This document shows positions 44,962-54,523 of a DNA stretch of 64,000 nt, one piece after another (positions within the stretch are counted from its first letter, which is position 1; the number at the start of each line of letters is the position of its first letter). Source of the stretch: Rhizobacter sp. (lineage in GTDB: Bacteria > Pseudomonadota > Gammaproteobacteria > Burkholderiales > Burkholderiaceae_C). A model generated the notes under the pieces. That model had not been told where the DNA came from, made no database searches, and saw only the letters and a list, made by a program, of their open reading frames with translations. Both the position numbers and the translations under genes were made by a program. The stretch spans positions 20,388 through 84,387 of the forward strand of contig JAMLIM010000006.1 of the NCBI GenBank assembly GCA_023954175.1, in the 5' to 3' direction.

Positions 44962-46034
44962 GCGGCAAGCCTGTGTTCCGGCGCACGCCGCTTGCCATGG
45001 GCGAAGTGGCGGCGCAGCGCGCCAAGCGTGTCGGCGTCGGTGGGCAGGCGCAGCAGGCTGATGGCATGGCGGCGCATGGTGGCGGCGACCAGATCGTGGT
45101 GCCTGCCGAAACACTCCTGGTAGGCGCGCCGGGCCGCTGCCGGGCGCAGGTCCAGCACACAGCGCTGGCCGCCGACGACGACGCCATAGCGCGCCGGTTG
45201 CGGCGGCGCGATTTCGAGCGGATCGACGATCTGCAGCGCCACCACGTCGTTGTGCCGGCGCAGCCACTGCAGCTGCCGGTCGCAGTCGTCGTCGAGGCCG
45301 TAGAAATCGCCGATCAGCACGATCAGGCTGCCGGGGCGGCTGACACGACGCAGGCGCACGAGCGCTGCGCCGAGGCCGCCGGCGCCGGGCCGGGCGTCGA
45401 TGCCCAGGTGCGGGTCGCTGTGCGCCACGAGCTGGCGGATCAGCTGCAGCACGCCGTGCGCGCCGCCGCGCGGCGCCAGATCGCAGGTGCCGCCGTTGTA
45501 GAGCAAGGCGCCGACGCGGTCGCCGTTGTCGGCCGCGGCCCAGGCGAGCAGTGCCGCGGCATGGGTGGCGACGACCGACTTCAGCCGGCCGCGGCTGCCG
45601 AAGAACATACCCGGGTTGAAATCGATGCCGAACACGACCGGGCGTTCGCGTTCCTCCTGGTAGACCTTGACGTGCGCCACGCCGGTGCGCGCGGTGACGC
45701 GCCAGTCCATGCTGCGCACGTCGTCGCCATCGCTGTAGGCGCGCGACTCCTGGTAGTCCATGCCGCGACCGCGAAAGCGCGACAAATGCTCGCCGCCGCG
45801 TTGCGCGCGCGCGGGGCCGGCGCATTGCAGCCCGATCTGGCCCGCGTGGCGGCGCAGCGCGATCAGCTCCTGCGCGCTGGCCCAGGTCGCCGGGTTGATG
45901 CCCGCGGCGGCGGCTGCGCGTTCGTCGAGCTCGTCGTGAACTTCACGAACGGCACGCACGTCACGCACGGTACGCATGCTACGAACGCCATCCTCGGCGC
46001 CTGCCTCGGGCCGTCGGCGCGCGAACAGCTTCAT
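44958..46034 (-). CDS. DUF58 (VWA-like) protein of the moxR-bat operon
   Basis: 358 residues. The DUF58 core GMDYQESRAYSDGDDVRSMDWRVTART begins near 92, followed by the VWA-like part VVFGIDFNPGMFFGSRGRLKS. The MIDAS-like position reads DFNPG instead of the usual DxSxS, so metal binding may be weak or lost. An N-terminal repeat RTVRDVRAVREVHDELDE comes from nine-base duplications. Starts two bases after the moxR stop and overlaps DUF4381 by four bases. Works with MoxR; exact role unknown. Confidence 0.87.
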   Translation of the reverse strand: MKLFARRRPEAGAEDGVRSMRTVRDVRAVREVHDELDERAAAAAGINPATWASAQELIALRRHAGQIGLQCAGPARAQRGGEHLSRFRGRGMDYQESRAYSDGDDVRSMDWRVTARTGVAHVKVYQEERERPVVFGIDFNPGMFFGSRGRLKSVVATHAAALLAWAAADNGDRVGALLYNGGTCDLAPRGGAHGVLQLIRQLVAHSDPHLGIDARPGAGGLGAALVRLRRVSRPGSLIVLIGDFYGLDDDCDRQLQWLRRHNDVVALQIVDPLEIAPPQPARYGVVVGGQRCVLDLRPAAARRAYQECFGRHHDLVAATMRRHAISLLRLPTDADTLGALRRHFAHGKRRAPEHRLAA

Positions 46035-46036
46035 CT

Positions 46037-46990
46037 TCAGGCCACCGGCACGAGGCGCAGCAGCGCGTCGATCAGGCTGTCGGACGTGACGCCTTCGGCC
46101 TCGGCCTCGAACGACACCAGGATGCGATGGCGCAGCACGTCGTGCGCCACCGCCTGCACGTCGTCGGGCGCGACGTAGTCCTTGCCCTGCAGCCAGGCGT
46201 AGGCGCGCGCGCAGCGGTCGAGTGCGATGGTCGCGCGCGGGCTGGCGCCGAACGCGATGTGCGGCGCGAGCGCAGCGTCGTAGCGCGCCGGGTCGCGGCT
46301 CGCAAGCACCAGCTGCACGATGTACTCCTCCACCGCTGCGCTCATGTGCATCGCGAGCACGTCCTGCCGCGCGGCGAGGATCTGCTGGGTCGAGAGCTGC
46401 AGCGGCGGCGCCGACGCCGCGCCCGGCGTCTGGCTCGCCTGCGCACGGGCGAGCTTCAGGATCTCGCGCTCGGCGACGACATCCGGATGACCGATGCGCA
46501 CGTAGAGCAGGAAGCGGTCGAGCTGCCGCGCCCGCTGAAGCGTAGTGCCTGCGCTCGATCAGTTCGCGCTGCTGGCGACCATGAACTGTCGCTGCGCAGC
46601 GGTAGGTGTTGCGCCCTGACGGTGATTCGAAAGTCGTCGACCGCCTTCGATGAGGTCGATCACGCGGTCCTCGCTGGCGCCCGGCTGATCACCGGCGAGG
46701 ATCAGGGCTGTGGAACAGCGCCCGTTCGGGTCAGAAGTCGCTGTCGCCGGCTGGCAGATTGTCGGCGCGGTCAGCGGGCACACCCGGCGCGGTGCCGGCG
46801 TGAACCTGCAGGCGCCGAAGTCGCCCTGCAGCGTGGCGGCGAGCTTCCGATCGGCCGTCTTCGGTGAGCCGGGCGCCTTCGAACATCAGGTAGCCGCTCG
46901 GCGAGGAGCGCGATCTGCGCAGGCCTGTTTGACCAGGACGGTTACCGGCCGACATCTTCGTTCGCAGGTGCTGGCGCAGGTTTCGGAATG
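46037..46990 (-). pseudogene. MoxR-type AAA+ ATPase, 5' two-thirds unreadable
   Basis: The 3' part (46037 to about 46530) is a clean MoxR C-terminus: QLDRFLLYVRIGHPDVV, the lid-domain region and DRCARAYAWLQGKDYVAPDDVQAVAHDVLRHRI. Upstream the frame breaks, but degraded MoxR sequence is still visible in shifting frames: FMVAS for the region before the sensor motif, LPAD for the usual DLLPADL, and a Walker A area around FEGARL. So the gene continues to about 46990 with many indels and substitutions. It would be the first gene of the bat operon. Probably intact in the living cell if the block is a sequencing artefact. Confidence 0.75.
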
Positions 46991-47306
46991 CGAGGTGGTG
47001 CATGTCGGGCGCGGGGCCGGCGGAAGTGACGGTCTTCAATGCGTTCGGCGAGCAGACCCGGATCGATCGATGTGGCACAGGCGGCGCGGGCGAATGCGCT
47101 GTACGCGCGCAGCCGGCCGGCGTGCGCGACCGTCGCAAGGGGTTCGGCCACAGGCCTTTCGGTTCATCATGTGCCGCATTGGGCACCAGCCGCATTAGTC
47201 CTCTGTTGCTGCGTCGACCGAAGCGGCTTCAGGCGCGAGGGCGCGGTTTCTCGCGCCGCGACCGGTGCCTCGGGCCGCGATGGACGCGGGAGCAGTCAGC
47301 CGCGCA

Positions 47307-50300
47307 TCAATCTGCCGGTTGCGTGCCGTCTGGCGCCGGCAGCGGCGCGGGCAGTTTCTGTCGCCCGCCGCATCGCAGCCCATGGTCGCTGCCGATGAAC
47401 ATACATCGCCGGCACGACGAACAGCGTGAACAGCGTGCCGATCGCCATGCCGTTGAAGATGACGATGCCCATCGCCCGCGTCCGGCGGCGCCGGCGCCGG
47501 AGGCGATGACGAGCGGCACGACGCCGAAGACCATCGCCGCGGTCGTCATCGATCAAGGCGCACGCCGGCGGCTTCCTCGATCGCCTCGCGCTTGACTCGC
47601 TCTGGCGTTGCTGCTGATTGGTTATTAACCGACGATCAGGATGCCGTGCTTGCTGATCAGCCCCATCAGCGTGACGGAGCCCCGACCTCGGTGTAGATGT
47701 TGGATCGATGCGAAGCTCAGGAAGATGAAGATCAGCGCACCGAAGAGGGCGATGAGGCACTGACGAGGATCACGACCGGGTCGCGCATGCTCGAACTGCG
47801 CCGCCAGCGTCAGGAAGACGATGATTACCGCGAAGCCGAAGGTCAGCGTGAAGCCGCCCGACTCCTGCATGAACTGGCGACAGGCCGGCATAAACTGCCG
47901 TGTAGCCGCTCGGCGATTTCGTCCAGCGCATTGCGCAGGAAGGCGAGCACGTCGCCCTGCGACCGGCCCGACACGCCCAGCGATCGTCACCGAGTTGAGT
48001 TGCTGGAAGTGGCTGATCGATCTGGCACCACCGGTGCGTCAGGTGCGCCACCGTGCTGGCCGCGATCATGCTGCCGGCGGGTGTCTTGATGCAGTCGAGC
48101 ACCTCGACGGGTTCAGCCGGTCGACCTGCTGCACCTGCGGTGATCACCTGTACGAGCGCCCGGCGATCGAGAAGTAGTTGACGTAGCCGCCGCCGAGCGC
48201 CGCGTTGCGCGTCGCGCCGACCTTGCCGCTGCGTCAGCCTGAGCGCGCTGACCATGTCGCGGTCGACGACGAGCGTGGCCTGCGGCTTGTCGATCTTGAG
48301 GTCGGTGTTTCACAGCAAACAGAACAGGTGGCCGTACCGCCTTCGCCAGCACCTCCTGCGCCACTGCTCCTCAGGTTCCTGGAACGGTTCGTATCGATGA
48401 CGAACTCTACCGCGCCCGAAGAGCCGGGCAGTGGCGGGAACTGGAACGCCGCGACGCGTGCGCCGGCGATGTTGTTCCAGCTGGCCTGCAGCGCCTGCTG
48501 TACCTTGAGCGGCGCGCTGTTCTACCGCTTGAACAGCACGCCGGCAAAGCCCTGGTTCGTGCTCGGCACGCCGGTGAGCTGGAACATCTGTTCGTTCGGG
48601 CAGCGCCTTGGCGATGTCGAAGATCTGCTGCGCATAGGTCTGCATCTGCCGCGCTGCCGTCGACGGGCCGACCACCTGCCTGTGGCCGACGTGGATACGC
48701 CTGGTCCTCCTGGGGCGCCAGCTCGGAGTGGACATCGACGAACATCGCGCCGGCAGCGTCATCAGCAGCGCGCCCATCACGATCATCACGACCAGGTGTC
48801 GAGCACGCTGTGCAGCGCGCGCGCGTAGCCGCGGTGCACCTTGTCGAAGACGCGGTCGATCGCCTTGATGAAGCGGCCCTCGTCCTGCTCGGGCTTGAAG
48901 ATGCGCGACGCCATCATCGGCGACAGCGCGAGCGATCACGCCCGACACCGTCACGGCGCCGGCCAGCGGCGAACTTCAGAACAGCGCGCCCGTCAGGCCG
49001 CCCCGGCCGATCGATGTACACCGCGATCAGCACCACCGTCATCGCGACGATCGGGCCGCGCAGCTCGCGCGCCGCGATCAGCGCCGTTCATCGGCGTCTC
49101 GCCTCTCTTCATGTGGCGGTCGACGTTCTCGACGACGATGATCGCGTCGTCCACGACGAGGCCGATGGCCAGCACCAGGGCGAGCAAGGTCAGCAGGTTG
49201 ATCGAATAGCCGAGCACCAGCATCACGAAAGCTGATCAGGCTCAGCGGCATTGCGATCAGCGGGCACCTGGCGACCGGCCCGAAACTCCCAGAACAGGTA
49301 GATGACGGCGGCGACGATCAGCAGCGCCCGACGAGGTCCTCACCACCTCCTGGATCGAGGTGTTGATGAACTCGGTCGAGTCGTAGACGATCTCCCCGAC
49401 CAGGCCGCTCGGCAACTGCTGCTGGATTTCGGGAAACAGCGCGTGCGCACGCGCTTGGCAACGTCGAGGATGTTGGCGTCGGGCGCGGCCTTGATGCCGA
49501 TGAACACCGATCGCTTGCCGCTGAAGGCGACGTTGAAGTCGTAGTTCTCCGAGCCGAGCGTGACCCTCGGCGATGGGTCCCGCAGCCGCACCAGCGCGTC
49601 GCCGCTGCGGTTCACCGCGAGCTGCCTGAACTCCTCGACCGTGTGCAGGTCGGTGCCGGCGGCGAGCGGGATGGTGACCATCTGGCCCTTGGTCGAACCG
49701 AGCGCGGCGAGGTAGTTGTTGGCCGCGAGCGCGGCGCTGACGTCGGCCGCCGTGACGCCGAAGGCGGCCATCTGTCGGTGTCGAGCCAGGCGCGCAGCGC
49801 GAAGTTGCGCGCGCCGAGGATCTCGGCGGTCTGCACGCCCTGCACCGCGTCGAGCTTGGGCTTGACGACGCGCACCAGGTAGTCGGTGATGTTGTTGGTC
49901 GGCAGCGCGTCGCTGTAGAAGCCGATGTACATCGCGTCCACCGTCTGGCTCCGGTCTGCACCGTCAGCACCGCACCTGGCCTGCGGCGGCAACTGGTTGC
50001 GAACCGAGCGACCTGCGTGTTGATCTCGGTCAGCGCGCGGTTCGAGTCGTAGTTCAGGCGCAGGGTCGCGGTGATCGTCGACACCCCCGAGGTGCTCGAC
50101 GACGACAGATAGTCGATGCCCTGGGCCTGCGAGATCGCGGCTTCCAGCGGCTGGGTGATGAAGCCGGCGATGGTCTGCGCGTCGGCGCCGAAGTAGGTGG
50201 TGGACATCACCGTGACGACGGCGTTTTCCGTCTGCGGGAACTCGTTCACCGGCAGGCTGTAGAGCGAGCGCAGCCCGATACCGCGACAGCGCCGGCGCGC

Positions 50301-50344
50301 CGATGATCTTCATTCCGCGGTGCCGTCCATCGGCGGACGAACAT
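47307..50344 (-). pseudogene. RND efflux permease (AcrB/MexB superfamily), frame-disrupted
   Basis: About 3 kb, the right size for a 1,010-1,030 residue HAE1-type RND pump. It begins at an ATG at 50344 (MFVRR). Recognisable segments in shifting frames include [92 protein letters not shown] with the Asp pair of the proton relay, TYAQQIFDIAKALPERTD, QFMQESGGFTLTFGF and MAIGTLFTLFVVPAMY. More than ten frame changes are needed to assemble it. The end is either 47307 or 47195. Substrates unknown. Operon order is outer-membrane protein, fusion protein, permease. Confidence 0.82.
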
Positions 50345-50351
50345 CGGTGAA

Positions 50352-51485
50352 TCACGGCGGGACGTGTTCACGCCCAGCGCTTTGGCCGGCTTCCGTCCGC
50401 CCGCCACGCGTTGTTGTCGATCCTCACTTCGGTGCCGTTCTTCAGTCTGCTGGCCGCTGCGACCGAACTGCTGGCCCTCTTCGATGCCGCTCGTCACCGC
50501 CACCTGGTCGCCGCGTCGGGCCGGTCGTGACGAATCTGCTTGGCGGTCGGCTTCGCCGCTCTCGACGACGAACACCGTCGAGCCGTAGGGGTTGTAGGTG
50601 ATCGCCGTCTGCGGCAGCGTCAGGTAGGGCTTCGCTCGCCGCTGTCGATATCGACGCGCGCGAACATGCCCGGCAGCAGCGTCTTCTTCGGGCCCGGGAC
50701 GGTCGCCTCGACCAGCGTTGCGCGTCGTCGCGTCGACCAGCGGGCTGATCGCGGCGATCTTGCCCTCGATCGCGCCGCCACCGGCGTCACTCGAGCAGCA
50801 CCCGCTGGCCGACCCGGATCTGCGCGGGAGCTGGCGCTGCGGCAGGTTGAAATCGACGTGGATCGGATCGAGCGTCTGCAAGGTGACGATCTTGTCTGCC
50901 GGCGTTGAGGTACTGCCCGCGGGCGACGGTGCTGATGCCCAGGCGGCCGTCGAACGGCGCGCGGATCGTCTTCTTCGCGATCGTCGCCTGTTGCTGCGCG
51001 AGGTTGGCGCGCTTGGCGTCAGGTCGGCGACGGCGTCGATCTGCGCCTCGCTGATCAAGCCTTCGCCTGCAGTTGCAGCCGGTCGCGCGCGAGCACCGAG
51101 CTGGCAAGGTCGACCGCGGCCTGCGCTGAAGCGGCCTGCGCGATCTCGGCGTCCGCGTTGGAGCTGCACGAGCACGGCACCGGCCTTCACGTCCTGCCCT
51201 GACGCGAACTTCACGTCGCGCACCAGGCCCGTCGATCTCGCTCGCGACCGTCACGCCGCGCACCGCGACGAGCGAGCCGGACCGCGTTGAGTTTCTCGCG
51301 GCTGCCAGGATTGCTTCTGCACCCTCATCGCCGTCACCACCTGCGCCTGCGGCTTCGGGATGCTCGCGATCAGCTTGCGGATCTGCAGGAACTTGAACAG
51401 CGCGAGCACGCCGGACCAGCAGCAGCACGAGGCCGAGCATGATGAACAGGCGCTTGCGCATGCTTGGCCGCTTTGTCGTAGCCAT
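50352..51485 (-). pseudogene. RND periplasmic adaptor (membrane fusion protein), frame-disrupted
   Basis: Starts MATTKRPSMRKRLFIMLGLVLLL (membrane anchor). Segments in different frames give LVAVRGVTVASEIDG and VRDVKFASGQDVKAGAVLVQL (lipoyl half), KKTIRAPFDGRLGIS (second half), KIVTLQTLDPIHVDFNLPQRQL, GGGAIEGKIAAISPLVDATTRNA and PYLTLPQTAITYNPYGSTVFVV. The order is typical of AcrA/MexA-type adaptors. Stop near 50352, eight bases before the permease ATG. About ten frame changes. Probably functional if the block is artefactual. Confidence 0.8.
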
Positions 51486-51545
51486 CGGTCAGATTCCTGT
51501 GGTTCGGCGGGGCCGGTCGGGCCCCGGTTGCGGCGGCAGGCGCGC

Positions 51546-53181
51546 TCATTGCGATGCTCGCGAAGCGGGTGGCGCGAAGGCGGCCGGCCCGTCGAGAGTT
51601 CGAGCGGCGGCGCGTTCCACCAGCCGCCGCCGAGCGCTCGCAGAAGTGCCGCGCTGTCGGCGTAGCGCGCGGCCTGCGCTCGGCACCAGCGATGCGCGTC
51701 TGCTGCACCGCGAGCTGGCGTCGATCAGCGCCAGATAGTTCAGCGCGCCGACCGCGTACTGGCGGTTCTACGAGTTCCAGCGATTGACGCGCCAGGTCGG
51801 CGGCGGCGACCTGGGTCTGCAGCGAGAGGGCGTCGCTGATCGCGGCGCAACGCGTCGGCGACGTTGCGGAAGGCGCCGAGCACGGTCTGCTGGTATTGCC
51901 CGCGCGCCTGATCGTAGGCGGCCTCGGCGGCGCGCTTCTGGGCGTTCAATGCGCCGCCGTTGAAGAGCGGCGCGAGCAGGCCGGCGCCCACCGTCCACAC
52001 CGGGCTGCTCGCCGGGAGAACAGTTGCCCAGCCCGAGGCTTGCGAACCCGGCGCTGGCCGACAGCGTGATCTGCGGATAGAGATTCGCGGTGGCGACGCC
52101 GACCTGCGCGCTCGCCGCGTGCAGCAAGGCTTCGCTCGCCTGGATGTCGGGCTGCTGGCGCACGAGCGCCGACGGCAGGCTCAGCGGCAGCTCCTGCGGC
52201 AGGTGGAGCGACTCGAGCGTGAACTCCGGCAGGCCGTCTTCGCCCGGCAGGCGGCCGGCGAGCAGCGCGAGTTGATGGCGCGTCTGGCCGAGCGCCTTCT
52301 CGAGTGCCGGCACGGTCGCCTGCGCCTGCGCGAGCTGCGTCTGCTGCGCCAGCACCGGCTGCATCGCGATCGCGCCGAGTTCGGCCTGCCTGCGCACCAG
52401 GGCCAGCGCCCGTGCTCGCGAGTCGATGATCTCGTGCGTCGCCTGCAGTCAAGCGCGCAGCGACGCCTCCTGGATCGCCGTCGTGACGATGTTCGCGCTC
52501 AGGCTCAGATAGGTCGCGCTGACCTGGAAGCGCTGGTACTGACCTGCGCCTGCAGGGCCTCGAGTTCGCGCCTGGTGGCGCCGAACAGATCGAAGGTGGT
52601 AGGAGAGACGTCGACCGACGCATTGAAGAGGTTGAAGATGCCGCCATCCGGCGGGTTCGTGGCGTCGGAGAACTCGGCCCGATTGGCGCGAGTTTGCCGC
52701 TGACCTGCGGGTGTGTTTCTTGTTGCCGGCGTCGGCGTCGTACAGCTCCTGCGCCCGGCGCAGCGCGTCTGCGCCGAAGCGAGCGTCGGGCTGTGCGCGA
52801 GCGCCGAGCGGATCGCTCGCCGAGCGCGGGCGACTCGAACAGCCGCTCACAGCGCCGGCACATCCTGCCCCAGGCCAGGCGTTGCGCCGCGCCGCCGGCG
52901 CCGGCTGCCGGCCGCCTGCGCCGGCAGCGGCGTCGCCGAGTAGGTGCGCGCCGGGTCCGGCACCGTCGGCGCGTCGGGCGGCTTGAAATCGGGCCCGACG
53001 ACGCAGCCCGAGAGCGCGCAGCGACGGCCAGCCCCGGCAGGCACGCGCCAGGCCGTCGGCCGACGTAAGTGGCGCGCGCGGCAGTCGCCCGCCACGCTGC
53101 CTGATGCCGCAGCGCAGAGCGCCACGGCAGGGTGTCATTCGGATCGTTCGCCACTTTCAAGTTCGGTCTCGCTGCAGGCAT
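51546..53181 (-). pseudogene. Outer-membrane efflux lipoprotein (NodT/OprM family), frame-disrupted
   Basis: An N-terminal lipobox-like LSGCVVGPDFKPPDAPTVPDP is visible in one frame. Then come LYDADAGNKKH, FNLFNASVD, VSATYLSLSANIVTTAIQEASLRA, and a long intact stretch RRQAELGAIAMQPVLAQQTQLAQ, LAGRLPGEDGLPEFTL, VRQQPDIQASEALLHAASAQVGVATANLYPQITL, and GAGLLAPLFNGGALNAQKRAA. This is the standard NodT/OprM repeat layout. It precedes the adaptor gene by 60 bases. The putative stop is TGA near 51546. Start at 53181 is approximate. Confidence 0.8.
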
Positions 53182-53188
53182 GATTCTG

Positions 53189-54523
53189 TCAAGATTCGCC
53201 GTTCGCTCCTGACAGCGTAGCGCAAGCTTGGCCGGACAACAGGCGCCGCAGCCGCACCGATGCGGGCGACGCCGCGCCCGCGCCCGCAGCAACGCGTGCG
53301 CGCGCTCGGCCTGGCCCGAACGCAGCAGCGTCGATCTGGATCTGCTCGAACAGATCGCGCTGCGCGTGGCTCCCGCCGATCACCTCCAGGCGCCGCAGCG
53401 CCTCGCCCATCGCGGCGGCGGCGCGCGCGAACTCGCCGCGCGCATGGGCGAGCAGCCGCGGCAGGCCGGCAGCGCGACGTGCTGCCACGCGTCGCGCGTG
53501 AGGCTCGGCGCAGCGGCGCAAACCTCGACCGCGCGTAGCAACGCGTCGGTTCCCGGGCCGTCGGCTCGCGCCAGGCCGTAGAGGTACTGCATGTCGAGGA
53601 AGGGCTGGGTCTGATCGTGTGCGCGGGACCAGATGGCCGGCCACGTCCTGCCAGCGATCGCCGACGTCGACGCCCGCGAGTTCGAGCCGCGCGAGCAGCG
53701 GTGACGCGCCGATCTGGTCCTGCGAATATTCCTTGCACACACCCCAGACGTGATCGTCGTAGAGGGCGAGCACGGCGGCGTCGTCATGCCGCCTGCTGAG
53801 CCGCGAACAGCGCCAGGTGCCACCAGTTGTGCGTCTCCATGAAGGAGTTGAGGCCGATCCAGAGCGCGCCTGCGTCCTGCATGAACGCGCGACCCTCGGC
53901 GATGCGGCCTTCGGTCAGCAGCGATGCGGGCGAGCGCGTGGTGGGCCCACGGCTCCTTCGGCTGCATCGCGAGCGCGCGCCGGGCGGATCGCTCCGCCGC
54001 GCGCAGTCGGTGGCACTGCTCGTGGCCGAAGGCCGTCATGCCGTGCAGATGGGGCACGTCGGCGGCGGCGTCGTGCGAGCCGAGCGCGGAGGCGCAGCAT
54101 GGACGCCGCGTCGCTGAGGTTGAAGCAGAAATACTGCGCAAGCTTGAGCGATGCGAGGTCGCGCGGATGTGCCCGCAGTCGCTCATCGAGCAGACGGATC
54201 GCGCTGCCGATGTCCTGCTCGCACCAGGCCTGCACGGCGCGCGAAGCGCCGCTCGCGTTCGGTTGCGGGCGCGCTCGATGCCGCCGCGCGCGCGAGGTGC
54301 GGCCGTGCGTTGACGGCGCCGGCGGGCGATTCGGCGAACAGATGCAGTGCCGCGGCGCAGGCCTGCACGATCATCTCGCTGTCGTCGTGCCCGGCGGCGC
54401 CGAGGATGTTCACGACGCGCGCCTCGCAGGCGACGGCTGCCGATGAAATCGTTCACCGCCGCCGACAAGCTCGCTGCGTCGGCGACGTGGATCAACTTCG
54501 TTGCCGAACGGGTCACGTCTCAT
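53189..54523 (-). pseudogene. TTC38-type tetratricopeptide protein, frame-disrupted
   Basis: The ATG at 54521-54523 overlaps the amidase stop (ATGA). Degraded but recognisable segments are VNILGAAGHDDSEMIVQACAAALHLFAES, LKLAQYFCFNLSDAASML, METHNWWHLALF, LALYDDHVWGVCKEYSQDQIGASPLLARLELAGVDVGDRW and PFLDMQYLYGLARA. These match the TPR protein 38 family, which occurs in bacteria and animals with unknown biochemical function. Several frame changes occur, beginning within about 12 codons of the start. Position after the amidase suggests functional pairing, which is inference. Confidence 0.75.

Larger units (their letters stand above)
46530..54495. other. Block of pervasive frameshifts (probable low-quality consensus)
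   Basis: From mid-moxR to just inside the TTC38-like gene every reading frame is broken at intervals of roughly 50-250 bases, with recognisable protein segments jumping among all three minus-strand frames. Genes immediately outside (DUF58, moxR 3' end, amidase) are perfect. Within the block, 46991-47306 holds only an unassigned coding-like minus-strand frame (47151 to 46942) that may be the 5' end of moxR or the 3' end of the RND gene. Confidence 0.8.

Noticed and set aside
46530-54495. Treating the broken genes as true pseudogenes from lineage decay
   Set aside because: Uniform damage across unrelated genes with abrupt mid-gene borders fits consensus error better; kept as a caution, not a conclusion.
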